Source: Aedes albopictus (taxonomy: Eukaryota; Arthropoda; Insecta; Diptera; Culicidae). Taken from it: DNA of 64,000 bases. Below are positions 1-10,698 of the stretch, piece by piece (within the stretch, counting starts at the first letter, position 1; each line of letters starts with the position of its first letter). The stretch is taken from positions 447,520,334 through 447,584,333 of the forward strand of contig NC_085137.1 of the NCBI RefSeq assembly GCF_035046485.1, given 5' to 3'. Below the pieces are notes generated by a model. The model was given only the letters and a program-made list of their open reading frames with translations, did not search any database and was not told where the DNA came from. A program made the position numbers and the translations under genes.

Positions 1-536
1 GATAACTTCTTTCCTTAATGAGATTGTAACACTTTGTGCTGTTCTCTGGCATCCTCTAGCAGCTTTTTGAACCGAGTAGGTATATCTAAAATAAATTATT
101 CGTGAGGAATACCGGCATATGGGGATACCTACTGGTGGGATAGGTTTCATCTTCAAAATAATTACCTAAACAGAGTAACATTTTGAGGTAGATCACCACA
201 AGCGATACTAGGTAGCATCGTGCGCGATCGAGGATGGGAAGCAACAGGTACATGCGAGGTAGCGCAAATGAGTAGATATACACTAGCGTGGTTCTAAAAA
301 TCGTTTTTGCTCCACATCGATTATTCAAACCATAACCAGATTCTATGCCTTCTCCAAAAATTTGAGCTGATTTGGTTGAAAATTGAAACTGCACAAGTCT
401 TTCGAAGTAAGTATGGGAAAACGGTGTGCTTCATTCAATCAACCGAAGAATTTTCCCAAGTATTCTCATAGACTATTCTATCAGCTAAAATTTCACCGAA
501 GGCCGCATTCAAATCGGAGGCCTCATTAATTAATAA
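1..536 (-). repeat. Rtf1 upstream region, inverted copy A (proximal part)
   Basis: Reading the minus strand, this matches the sequence just upstream of the truncated Rtf1 copy (15834-16353) and of the intact Rtf1 gene (36900-37440). The minus-strand frame at 86-394 is the counterpart of frames at 15976-16377 and 37011-37295. The first base of the window corresponds to a point about 18 bp upstream of the Rtf1 ATG, so another Rtf1 copy on the minus strand may start just outside the window. The frame itself is more likely 5' flank than a protein gene. Confidence 0.8.
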
Positions 537-1194
537 CACTAGTTTACAAAATAAAACAAAAGTCGTGAACTTTTGTCAACGACCAAAATTTTTGAAGCAT
601 AATTTAGCGCTGATTTCGAAACCGTGCTTCAAAAAAATTAAAGTGGAACAGTTTTTGAGTTTTAGCTCAATATCGAGTATTACAACTTTTTAAAATATGG
701 AATTTAATAAAATTCAAATATCTTGCGTTTTGTTCAGCCAATTTTAAATCTTTTTCCATAAATTAAAAGCTGAATGTAATACCATTCGTTCATCTGAATG
801 CAGGTTTTTGCGTCAGTTTGATAAAATTCAAGATATTGGCGAGTTTTGGGAACGATCTCCTTAAATTTTAGCAAAATTTTTAAAAATATGTGAAGAAATG
901 TATTTTTTAAGAATTTAAAAATTCTTTGTCAACGTTTTTTTTTTTGACATAACATATGTAGGCGAGATACAGTAAAAAATTCAGCTCAATCGGTGCATTG
1001 ATTACGGAGAATGAGGTGTGTGAAGTGAGCGACTTTGCTTAAAAATAGAACAAGAATCGATTTCAAATCATCAACCTTGTATGGAAAGTACCGCTCTACT
1101 GTATTTTTTTCTGTCGCGTTTTCGAACGCAGGGCATGATTCTACACCAGAAACGATCATCAGCTTACCGAGTTCAAAAATGCTGTAAACTAGTG
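537..1194 (-). mobile_element. MITE, CACTAG termini, TTA target duplication (copy in A)
   Basis: Short inverted ends CACTAGTTTAC are flanked by TAA on both sides on the plus strand. The same element occurs at 15172-15833 and, in unrelated flanks, at 44530-45196. It is about 660 bp with no coding capacity. The 3 bp duplication and tiny TIR fit the 3-bp-TSD class of mosquito MITEs. It is missing from copy C of the same flank, around 36910. Confidence 0.75.
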
Positions 1195-1976
1195 TAATCG
1201 ATTTCTTTCAAACTATTCGATGGGTATCACTGCAAATTGCAGATTTTCATTCTGGTTAAAAATCGGTAATTAATTAATTCGAATGTGGTCTTCGACCTTC
1301 GAGACCTAGGAGTATCCGAGGTCTTTTAATCTGTTAAATAGGGTACTTAGGAAATGCTATGGTCGATTGATCTTTTAGCGTACTGGTTTTTGAAGATGAC
1401 GATGATTTCATATGCGAAAGTAAAAAAAAAATGATTGTTTTCGGCAATTCCTATGGCTTTTTTTTGGTAATTGATTCAGCGATTCTCGGAAAACTTTTTT
1501 ACATTACATTTAAGCACTCATTCAGAAATTTATTCACGAATTTCTTTTGCTATTATTCTGTTAAATCATCAGGCTATTCCTTTGTGAACTTTTTTTTTTT
1601 AATTCCTTCGGAAATTCTTTAGGCAAACCTTAAGGAAAGAGAAACTTTTCCTTGGGAGATCACTTTTCAATGCTTTCGGTTTATTTATAGCATTTTATTC
1701 TGATTTGTTTTGGTAATTGATTAGGAATTCGTTTCGACTCCTTGTTTTGAATTTTTTTTTATGAAATTTCAGTATTTTCTGCGAGAATTTATTTAACAAT
1801 GCCTCCATGCACAATCAATTTTGAGAGCCGTGATCGTAAATTGGTGAAGAAATCAGAACAGCTTATAACGACAAAAATGAATTGTTTAACTTTTGCATAC
1901 ATTTTTTACAGTTCCTGTACTGTACCTCAGTAAAATCGATTACCGAAAAAGTTCTGCTCTTCTAATTTCGCCAATA
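1195..1976 (-). repeat. Rtf1 upstream region, inverted copy A (middle part)
   Basis: On the minus strand this matches 14357-15171 (copy B) and 36230-36910 (copy C). It consists largely of degenerate AAGGAATTNCC-like units. It stops at CAATA (1972-1976), where a large element is inserted, and resumes at 5621. Confidence 0.75.
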
Positions 1977-3118
1977 GAGGAATTCCACGAAGTCATGTCA
2001 GTCGATCCTGAGCGACCATTTCAAAAATATCTGAAACTTTGCACAGTTTTTCAATTTCATCTAAATCGCCATTTTTCGATATTAAAACTTCATATTCACT
2101 CACGACTAACTTTTCAAAAGGGTGTATGCGAAAATAGTTCAAAAATATTCTAAAAGCTATACAACAAAAACGGATTGTTCGATTGTTATGAATTTTTCAG
2201 CAAAGTTAGATAACTAAATGATGATTCCTTAGAAAATATACACTGTAAAAAATTTCTTTTTTTACTTTAAAAAAATATGATTTTTGTCACAAAAACTCAA
2301 ATATCTCAAAACCCTATCTTTTTACCAACGTCAATTTTTTAGGGGAAATGGCCCATTATATCAGCTATCTACCATAAAATTTTGGTGATGGTAAACTGAT
2401 AAACAAAAAAGTTATGACATTTCAAACATTTCACAATTTTTACATTTAGTAACAAAAAAAAATTTTTTTTCTGTGTAAATTATTTCGAGAATTATATTTT
2501 GATGCTGATTTTATTGTAAAGACTTCCGCCTGAATTAAACAAGTTGTTTTCATGATATTTTTGTTTGATTATTCATAATTACAATAGTATCTATTTGAAA
2601 CTTAGACGCGATCCAGTGTTGTGATCAAAAATATTGAGAGTGTCATACTTTTTATTGTACGTGACTGGTTGAAAAGCTGTTGATTATAAGAAAAATGAAA
2701 TTAAACTTATTTTTAAGACAAAAGCTGTATAATAAAAGTTTTATATACGCGTATACGTCTAGTTTATCTGCAAAAAAAAATACCTCTTAGAGAACAGACT
2801 TTATGATCGGAAGAATGCGAGTAACTTCAACAACAACAAATGCATGAGAGGTACATACCACAGACAAACAGACGAAACGCCTAGAACAATTTTCGTGAAA
2901 ATTCATCGCCCAGTTCACACTACCACCACCTGGTGGAAATGTTTCACGAAACACTGCGTTGTGCAATATCGTCATCAGAAGGCGCTAGTGTGAAACATCA
3001 AACGCAAAGAAAAACGATGGGCGCTCTTCTGGTTATGAAAGCCACAACCAAGATTCAAAATGATCGTTAAAGGCGTGGTCAATGAAAATTTCGTCAGTGT
3101 TACGTTTGTTTGTCTGTA

Positions 3119-4025
3119 GGGGAGACTGGGGAGACTTGATCCCTTTTTCTAAATTTGCCTGTAACTTTAGGAAAAAACACAAAACTAGATCCATTTTTCG
3201 TACAGAATAGCAGGTAAACATCTATTGCAAGTTTATACAAAACAAAAAGACTTTAAATTATTGTTGAAGTTTTCAAAACTGTGTTTTTATGGAGGCATGC
3301 CTTATGATGTATTTTCCAAAAATGGGTCAAAATTGATCCCCCTTTTGAGCACATGGTTAATTCAAAGGGAAAATAACTCCAGAAGCTTCCTATTCATTTT
3401 CTTTTCAAGTTTTCTTGCATTTTTGATGCATGCGGTGTATTTGAAATTATAAGATTTCCTTAAATTGTTAAGGATATGCCGTATCTTGAAAATGGGGAGA
3501 CTTGATCCCCCTTTTCATGGTTTGTACTAAAATAATAATTATCTGACACGTTTTATCATTGAATATACTAGAATTCCGAGTAAATAGAGGCTTCCAAATT
3601 GAATTTTATTTTTCACATGTATAATGTGTGTGTAATCCTTGAGGGATCAAGCCTCCCCATGTCACTGTTGTATACACTAAGCTACATTAATTGAAATATT
3701 AATATAACAGCCTTATTTGAATAAATGCGTTTGATAGTACTTTATTCATACTATGTGCTGTGAAATTTTGAAACGATTTGGTTCAATTATCACAACGTTA
3801 TTGAAATTTTTCGGAATCGCCTATAGGATTTCTGAAAGACTGGAAACAAACCATCAGCCATTAAAAAATAATGCAATACACAATTAAAATCAATTGTAGC
3901 CAAAACATTGTCGCCTGTCCAGATGTCGTTTTGGAAAAAAATATGCTAGAAGAAAAATGTTTTTGATTCCGAGAAAATATGGGGGGAACAAGTCTCCCCA
4001 GGGATCAAGTCTCCTCAGTCTCCCC
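3119..4025 (+). mobile_element. TA-flanked MITE with GGGGAGACT termini
   Basis: Both ends read GGGGAGACTGRGGAGACTTG inward, and TA lies on both sides (3117-3118, 4026-4027). The second copy of the host element (near 63475) lacks it and shows the clean empty site TCTGTATACATACC. The motif GGGGAGACTTGATCCC recurs inside (near 3493 and, inverted, near 3645 and 4005), so the ends are made of short tandem repeats. No transposase frame is seen. A Tc1/mariner-mobilised MITE is the likeliest class. Confidence 0.85.
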
Positions 4026-4114
4026 TATACATACCATGACAATGCTCACGAAAAAGCAAAAAAAATACTACCGCTATGGATATTAAAGATTTTATAGTAA
4101 TTTTTTTTCTTCAG

Positions 4115-4660
4115 CCAAGCAAACAACACCAAACTAGTCAGTTAAAACTAACAAGTGATTTTGTTTATTATAATCTAACGAACAACATGAACAGTCGCTT
4201 TCTCAAAGGTCTTCAACTCAACTCTCTCTTGTAGACCGTTTGATGAAAAAAATGTTCAAAAGAGTTACGAAATCTCACCGAAAGCACCATAGATAAACTG
4301 AAAGAGACTGGTTATGCCCAAATGACCACATTGAATACAAATTTACGCATTTGCACGTCCTTTGACAAACGAGCCGATGATATACGGTAAAGCAGGGCGC
4401 AGGAAGTTCGAAAACGACAACAACTGAGAAATTGCTAGAAGTGGTAAGTGCAGAGAATCATGCCACCGTACCATCAGCGATATATGTTTAGACAATTTAA
4501 TCACGCCCCTTTTCAAAAATGCATTGAAATATTCTTCAACATCTATACCCATTTTAATATTTTTAACGTTGTAAAACACGCTTTCAACATTTATCTTGAA
4601 GAAGAGGGAAAACACTTGTCCTCAAATGTAACAGCAAATTAATGAATAAACGACTAATGC
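4115..4660 (+). other. Exon-like island inside the long-inverted-repeat element (copy 1)
   Basis: A T-rich tract ending TTCTTCAG, which looks like a 3' splice acceptor, precedes a stretch of more balanced composition. The same stretch in copy 2 (63561-63955) keeps an 89-codon open frame, whereas this copy has lost it through small indels. GTGGTAAGTG near 4441 resembles a donor site. The protein is not recognised. It could be a captured host exon or the last remnant of a transposon gene. Confidence 0.3.
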
Positions 4661-4753
4661 GCGGAGGGCGTGATAAAATCGGAACATTACTGTACATACA
4701 ATATACATAATACATAATAAAAACAGCTTGTTTCACTCACGCAAGGCCATTAA

Positions 4754-5381
4754 CAATAAAATCAGCATCAAACTGCGATTTCCGGCTGAAATAATTTACA
4801 CTGAAAAAAAAATATTACGAAATGTGAAAATTGTGAAATGTTTGAATTGTCATAACTTTTTTGTTTATTAGTTTACCATCACCAAATTTTTATGGTAGAT
4901 TTCTAATACAATGGACCGTTTTCCCTAAGAAATTTCGTTGGTAAAAAGATAGGGTTTTGAGATATTTGAGTTTTTGTGACAAAAATGATATTTTTTAATG
5001 TTAAAAAAGATTTTTTTTCACAGTGCATATTTTCTTAGGAATCACCATTTAGTTATCTGACTTTGCTGAACAATAAAATCAGCATCAAACTGCGATTTCT
5101 GACCGAAATAATTTACACAGAAAAAAATATTTACCAAATGTAAAAATTGTGAAATGTTTGAATTGTCATAACTTTTTTGTTTATTAGTTTACCATCACCA
5201 ATTTTTTATGGTAGATTGCTAATACAATGGACCGTCTTCCCTAAAAAAAATTACGTTGGTAAAAAGATAGGGTTTTGAGTTATTTTAATTTTTGTGGCAA
5301 AAATTATATTTTTTCATGTTAAAAATATTTTTTTTTCACGGTGTATATTTTCTTAGGAATCACCATTTAGTTATCTAACTT
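4754..5381 (+). repeat. Tandem duplication of ~314 bp within the right inverted arm
   Basis: Two adjacent copies begin with CAATAAAATCAGCATCAAAC, at about 4754 and 5068, and run in parallel through TTAGTTTACCATCACCAA and GGGTTTTGAG. The left arm of the element carries this block once in inverse orientation (about 2210-2520). The right arm has therefore grown by tandem duplication. Confidence 0.75.
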
Positions 5382-6004
5382 TGCTGAAAAATTCATAGCA
5401 ATCAAACGAACCATTTTGGCAGTGCAGATTTTTGAATATTTTTGAACCATTTTCACATACACCCTTTTGAAAAGTTAGTCGTGATTCAAAATAAAAATTT
5501 GATATCGAAAAATGGCGATTTAGATGAAATTGAAAAACTGTGCAAAGTTTCAGTTCAATAGAAAATCATGAATTAAAAAAAATCCTTAATTTTGATGCTG
5601 TTGCTTGGAATCGCTCAATAAGGTTTTTTGGCAACTCTTTGGAAAAAAAAAACAAATCTTTGACTATTACTTTACAATTTCTTTCGTTAATTCATTTAAG
5701 AAATTACTTCTACAATTTCTTTTTGAATGCCTTCTGTTATTCCGTTGACAAATTCACTGTAAAATGATCTGGAAATGCCTTTCGAATTTTCTTCGAAAAT
5801 TTGTGATGTTTTTCGGGATTCCTTTCGGAAATTATTTTGCCAATTCCTTCTTTTTTCGGTCATTTCATTATGGTGCTTTTATGCATTTCTATGTGAACTT
5901 TTCTGAAGATTGCTTTGTGATGTGTTTAATTCTTTGGGAATCTGTCTAGCAATTCCTTTCGTATTTAAAAATTATTTTGATAACTTGGTAATTTTGGCCA
6001 TTCC

Positions 6005-6140
6005 ATTTTTTAATGTTCCAGGCCCGATATTATTCTTTGCCAAAGAAATTTCCTTTACGAAAAGTTTCTGGACATACCGGGAATTGAACTCGTCACCCTC
6101 AGCTTGGTGATGCTGAATACCCACGGCATTGCAGCTCACA
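6005..6140 (-). mobile_element. Old tRNA-derived SINE remnant (minus strand)
   Basis: The minus strand shows GGGTATTCAGCATCACCAAG followed by a B-box-like GAGTTCAATTCCCGG and the tail GTAAAGGAAATTTC. This layout is shared with the Feilai-type SINEs at 22623 and 41690, but it is more diverged. The same SINE sits at the homologous place in copy C (26183-26325), so it predates the duplication. Confidence 0.65.
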
Positions 6141-6596
6141 GTTCCAAAGCTATTTGTCGAATAAATTACCAAAGGCAGCAGTGTTAGTAAAACTCCCCCA
6201 GAAGTGCCTGAAGGCCGTAGGTAGTAATTATCAAAAAAATACCTAAGAAACTAAAAAAAACTATAGGAACTGTTGGATTATGGTTCACAGAAATTGCTAA
6301 AATAGTATCCAAAGAAGGTAATTCAAAATACATTACTAGAAAAATATAAGGATTTTCTCAATTGACGAAAAATGCCCATTCAATTATTGTAGGAATTAGC
6401 GAAGAAGTGTTCAGACACAATAGTGGGATACGTTACGGAATTTCATGGGAATTGACAATTTACTTGGGAAATGACTGCGCGATTTTTTTTGGGAATTTCT
6501 TCGGCAATTTGTTTAGTATAACTCTTTCTTCTGGAAATCCTGCAGTATTTTTTTTTTAGAAATTCTTTCAATTATTTCGATTTGATTTCCTTCTGC

Positions 6597-6809
6597 TACT
6601 CCGTCGACAAATTCCATGGTAATGGTTTTGGAATTTTCTCCTTTGGATTCTTTTGAGAACTGATCCGGAAATTCCTTTAACATTCATTTAGAAATCGTTT
6701 TTGGAAGTGCCATCGAAACTCATTCGGTATTTTGAGAAATTCTTCAGCAATGCACAGTGGGAAAAATAGGTGTAAAACGTGAATTAATTCAATATCTCTG
6801 CTCGGAGTG
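6597..6809 (+). repeat. Long direct repeat flanking the LINE (left)
   Basis: This begins TACTCCGTCGAC, ends CTGCTCGGAGTG and is repeated at 13637-13861. Both flanks lack a 12 bp stretch that is present in copy C (around 25668-25680), so they share a derived state. It is best read as one target sequence duplicated by the LINE insertion, although 213-225 bp is very long for that. Confidence 0.6.
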
Positions 6810-7378
6810 CGGCTGTTCGAGTCCGTATGAAGTTAATCATCAATATTAACTTCTTTTCTCGATCAGCCTATATAGCTGTGTAGTGTCGGTAGCAATTGTC
6901 TCAACTGGCTAAGAATAACACTACGGACCGCCTGTTCCGGTGGTAAGAATCCACCAACAGGTGACCCCTAATTCATGGTGTGATGCGGCTTTATGCTCAC
7001 CGTGCCTAGGAATGAATGGCTAGGGGGGTCTAATAAAAACCTAACCGCTAACGGAGCCTGTGGAGTACCAGGGCGCTCTCCACAGTATGTAGCCCTTACT
7101 GCGCTAACCGGAGCAATGGTGAAGTGGACCTTGTGTTTCTTCGAGACAATCAGCTGCCCTTCTTTAGTCTCACTTGAGGCTAAATAAGGGCGGGATTATG
7201 AAGATGTTGTTAATTAGTTTAAATTTTCACCTATATGGTTTCGCATTATGCGATTTACACAGTGTATTCTGTGTATCCTCGCCTTTGGCGTTTTCCAATC
7301 GATACCGATTTGGTTTTATTGTTGCTGTTCTTTGTCGTGCTGTTGTTGCGAAGAGTTTAATCTTTCCTAGTTTGGGTA
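6810..7378 (+). other. 5' region of the LOA-type LINE
   Basis: GC content is higher than in the flanks, and there is no convincing long frame. It begins immediately after the left direct repeat. If the family normally carries an ORF1, it has been lost here. Non-LTR elements usually have an internal promoter in this part, but no specific promoter motif was identified. Confidence 0.5.
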
Positions 7379-8860
7379 GTGGCTACGGTTAAGATAGCTC
7401 AGATCAATCTTCAGCATAAAAGAACAGCAACGATCAATCTTTGCAGACTTATGCAAAATGGTACAGCCCAAGTGGCCTTGGTACAAGAACCTTACTTTCG
7501 TAAGGGAAATTTCTATCTAGGAAACCTTGTGAACCCGGTGTTTGCCACTTTCAGTAAACATGAAATGGCAAGCTCGCGTGTCATGCCTCGAGCCTGTGTG
7601 CTTGTCAACAACGCAATAGTTGCTACACTCATCTCTGAACTAACCACCAGAGATGTATGTGCTATCAAAATTGATGTATCTGTTGGAAACCTCAACAGGA
7701 AATACGTATATTGTTCTGTGTATTTACCGCATGATGAACCATCCCCTACGGATGCTTTTAAACAAGTCATCGCATACTGCACTTCAAAAGGCCTTCCGCT
7801 AATTGTTGGCAGTGATGCTAATGCTCACCATATCTTCTGGGGCAGCTCAGACATTAACTTGAGAGGCTCCAGTTTGATGGAGTACTTAAGTAGTACAGAT
7901 CTTGCATTACTTAACATAGGCAACCGCCCAACCTTCATGGTATCTGCTAGAGAGGAAGTGTTAGATATAACGCTTTGCTCTAGCAGAATTAGTCACGAGC
8001 TGACCAATTGGCATGTGTCAGATGAAGAATCTTTATCTGACCATCGCTACATCTTTTTTGAACATTTAAATGTTACTTCGCAAACATTGCGTTTCAGGAA
8101 TCCTCGGTCAACAAACTGGGATCTTTATACTGATTTGGTTGCAGCCAAATTTCATGGATATTCACCATCCATTGACACTCCAAGTGATTTAGATGATGCC
8201 GTTGATACTACAACGACCTTCATCATGGAAGCTTTTGAAGAAGCATGCCCTCTACGGTCTGTGAAGATCACAAGAGGAACCCCTTGGTGGAACTCTGATC
8301 TGGCGAAACTCAGGAAACAATGTAGAAAGAGTTGGAACAGACGACGTTCGGCTGGTTCGGAGGCTTTCAGGTCGGCTCGCAAGGCCTACAGGAAAGCTCT
8401 CCGGTCTGCTGAACCTTCCTGCTGGAAAAACCTTTGTACAAATGTTTCCAGCTTGAGTGAAGTCAGTCGGTTAAACAAAATCCTTACGATATCTAAGGAT
8501 TTCCGGGTGAACGAACTTCGTTTGCCAAATGGCGATCTGACTTCCTCTGATGAGGAAGTTCTGGAATGCTTATTCAGCACACACTTCCCTGGATGTGTGG
8601 ATATTACATCTTCGGATGATTCTGATGTCTTTTCTTGTAGTTATGATTCTTTAGCTTCGGCTCGGAGTATTGTAACTATAGAATCGATTGAGTGGGCTCT
8701 TAATAGCTTTGCTCCTTTCAAATCTCCTGGGGCAGATGGGATTTATCCTATTTTGCTTCAGAAGGGATTTGATTATTTCAAACATGTTTTAAAAAAAAAC
8801 TACTTGTTTGCAGTTTTGCTACAGGGTATATTCCCAAATCCTGGCGGGATATTACTGTAA
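7379..8860 (+). pseudogene. LINE ORF: endonuclease and start of reverse transcriptase
   Basis: This frame carries an exonuclease-endonuclease-phosphatase type endonuclease, which nicks target DNA for target-primed reverse transcription. Visible motifs are VALVQEPYF (about residue 32), SVYLPHDEP, GSDANAHHIFWGSS and SLSDHRYIFF, covering the catalytic E, D/N and final SDH residues. The RT begins at SPGADGIYPILLQKG near residue 448. The frame is lost shortly afterwards (near 8790-8860) by a small indel and resumes in another frame from about 8863. The first codon listed is not a clear start, because upstream coding sequence may be missing. Confidence 0.8.
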
Positions 8861-8862
8861 AG

Positions 8863-9475
8863 TTTATTCCGAAAGTGGGTCGTGCGTCGTATGAAGAAGC
8901 AAAGAGTTTCAGACCTATCAGTTTGACCTCTTTTCTTCTGAAATGCTTAGAACGCATTGTGGATCATCACATCCGTGATGTTCATCTGGCCAACGTGCCT
9001 CTTCATGTGAATCAACATGCCTACCAATCTGGTAAGTCCACTGTGACTCTTTTACACAAGGTTGTTTACGATATCGAGAAAGCATTCGCTCAAAAGCAAT
9101 CTTGTTTGGGTGTTTCTTAGATATCGAGGGTGCCTTGACAACGTGCCTTTCGATGCCATATTGGAAGCCGCACGGAGTCATGGTATATCTCCAATGATAT
9201 CCAATTGGATTCACCAAATGCTCAAAAACCGATATCTCTTCTCGACATTGCGTCTAGCAGGGATTAGAAAATTGAGTGTTTGTGGATGCCCCAAAGGGGG
9301 GTCTTGTTTCCACTTTTGTGGAATCTCGTACCTAGCCCTAGCATTGTTAGTTGGTATGTGTATCACGACCCTTTTCGACCTGATTCAAAACGCCCTTTAG
9401 GTAGTTGAGGGTTGGTGTCGCTAATATGGCCTTTCGGTTAATCCGAGTAAAACATCTATTGTTCTTTTCACGGAA
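8863..9475 (+). pseudogene. LINE reverse transcriptase remnant, frameshifted, YADD block deleted
   Basis: RT motifs continue across two frames: SFRPISLTSFLLKCLERIVD, HAYQSGKSTVTLLHKVVYDI, then after another shift a D-IEGAFDNVPFDAI-like block. After a GCPKGG-like motif (near 9290) the sequence jumps to TLFDLIQNAL, so the segment that should carry the YADD catalytic box is missing. This alone makes the element non-autonomous. Confidence 0.75.
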
Positions 9476-9479
9476 AGGC

Positions 9480-10698
9480 GAAACCGTAATGGCGTTCGAC
9501 CTTTGCGTCTCTTTGATTCTGAAATCGATGTGACTGAACAGGTAAAGATTATAGGAATTTCTCGGCTCTGGCAGTCTGAGTGGGTAGCAAAAGGCTGTTT
9601 TGCTCCTACATCCGACGTTTCGGTTATATGTCGGTTATAAACAGCCTTTTACAACCCACTCAGACTGCCAGAGCCGAGAAATTCCTATAATCTGTAGAAT
9701 CCACAGTCGTAAAATCACACGTTGAACAGGTAAAGTACGTTGGAGTCATTCTTGATTCCAAGCTTTCCTGGACACCTCACATTGAGTTCAGAATCAAGAA
9801 AGCTTGTTTGGCCTTCGGGCAATGCCGGCGTACTTTTGGTACAACTTGGGGTCTAAAACCCAAGTATATCAAATGGATTTACACAACTGTGGTTCGGCCA
9901 ATATCGGCTTATGGATGTCTTGTGTGGTGGCAAAAGGGTGAAGTGAGAACGGTCCAATCAAAATTAGGCCATCTCCAAAGGATGTGCTTAATGGCGATGT
10001 CTGAACCGTTCTCTTCAACTCCTACGGCAGCACTAGAAGTTCTCTTTGACGTTGTCCCACTACAAATTCATCTCAAACAAGAAGCCCTTTTCTGCACTTA
10101 CCGTCTACGGGTACTCGGTCTACTAGAGGAAACTCCTGTGAACCGCACATCAACACACACCTCGTTGTTTCCACTTTTAGTGAATTGGGACAAAATTGTC
10201 CTTGCTCCAAGTGATCTTACAATTGCTTGTTATTTTCCATATAGGACATTTTCCACGAAATTCCCTTCCCGGGAAGAGTGGACATCTGGTTATCTGGAAA
10301 GAAGTATTTCAGACGGCATCGTATGTTACATTGATGGCTCCCTTCTCGAAGGTCGAGCAGGTGCTGGTGTTTATTCTCGTGAGCTAAGGCTGTATCAGTC
10401 TTACTCACTTGGTAGACACTGCACCGTTTTTCAGGCCGAAATCTTTGCTCTTATGTGCGGAGTGCAATCAGCACTTCAGCAGCACGTAATGGGCAAAGTA
10501 AAATACTTCTGTTCAGATAGCCAGGCTGCTATTAAAGCACTTGCTTCGGCCAACTCCAGGTCGAAGACAGTTATCGTGTCGTGTCGAACTCAAATCGAAG
10601 AGCTGAATTCAGCAAACGCTGTTCACCTTCTATGGGTACCTGGTCATTCTTCCATCGCTGGAAATGAATTGGCTGATGAGTTAGCTCGCTCTGGAGCA
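9480..10698 (+). pseudogene. LINE RT thumb/linker and RNase H
   Basis: After the hairpin insertion, the frame from about 9736 reads the conserved block MAFGQCRRTFG...LKPKYIKWIYTTVVRP and then RNase H. The RNase H acidic residues are visible: D in CYIDGS, E in FQAEIFAL, D in FCSDSQAA and D in GNELADELA, with H in WVPGHSSIAGN. The domain degrades the RNA strand of the RNA-DNA hybrid. The frame is cut at 10698 by the LTR-like insertion and continues in frame at 12924 (SGA joined to SHDFIGPEP). Confidence 0.85.
9548..9723 (+). mobile_element. Hairpin insertion in the LINE, 12 bp target duplication
   Basis: GAACAGGTAAAG stands on both sides (9536-9547 and 9724-9735). Removing the insert restores an open RT-to-RNase H linker (DVTEQVKYVGVILDSKLSW). 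The insert opens with ~50 bp (from ATTATAGGAATTTCTCGG) that return inverted at 9640-9691, leaving a loop of about 45 bp, and it ends with ~32 bp of unpaired tail. A 12 bp duplication suggests retroposition rather than cut-and-paste. Confidence 0.75.

Larger units (their letters stand above)
1977..5615 (+). mobile_element. Long-inverted-repeat DNA element, 3.6 kb, TSD CAATA (copy 1)
   Basis: The element interrupts copy A exactly: CAATA precedes it (1972-1976) and follows it (5616-5620), and removing it restores the uninterrupted sequence seen at 14300-14360. Its left 500 bp (about 2018-2520) is repeated in inverse orientation at its right end (about 4754-5560). A second copy starts at 62458 and runs off the window. 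No transposase is visible. The interior holds a MITE (3119-4025) and an exon-like island (from 4115). The superfamily is not assigned; a 5 bp duplication and long inverted arms resemble foldback elements. The outermost 40-60 bp of the two ends match poorly. Confidence 0.75.
5621..6809 (-). repeat. Rtf1 upstream region, inverted copy A (distal part)
   Basis: On the minus strand this matches 25504-26700 (copy C) almost continuously, including an old SINE. Its last 213 bp (6597-6809) reappear in the same orientation after the LINE at 13637-13861. The ORFs here are short and not shared in frame, so no gene is called. Confidence 0.75.

Noticed and set aside
86..394. A conserved ~100-codon frame in all three Rtf1 upstream copies (also 15976-16377 and 37011-37295)
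   Set aside because: Conservation is explained by recent duplication of the whole region. The frame lengths differ, the start is not shared, and it has no recognisable domain. It is kept as promoter/5' flank.
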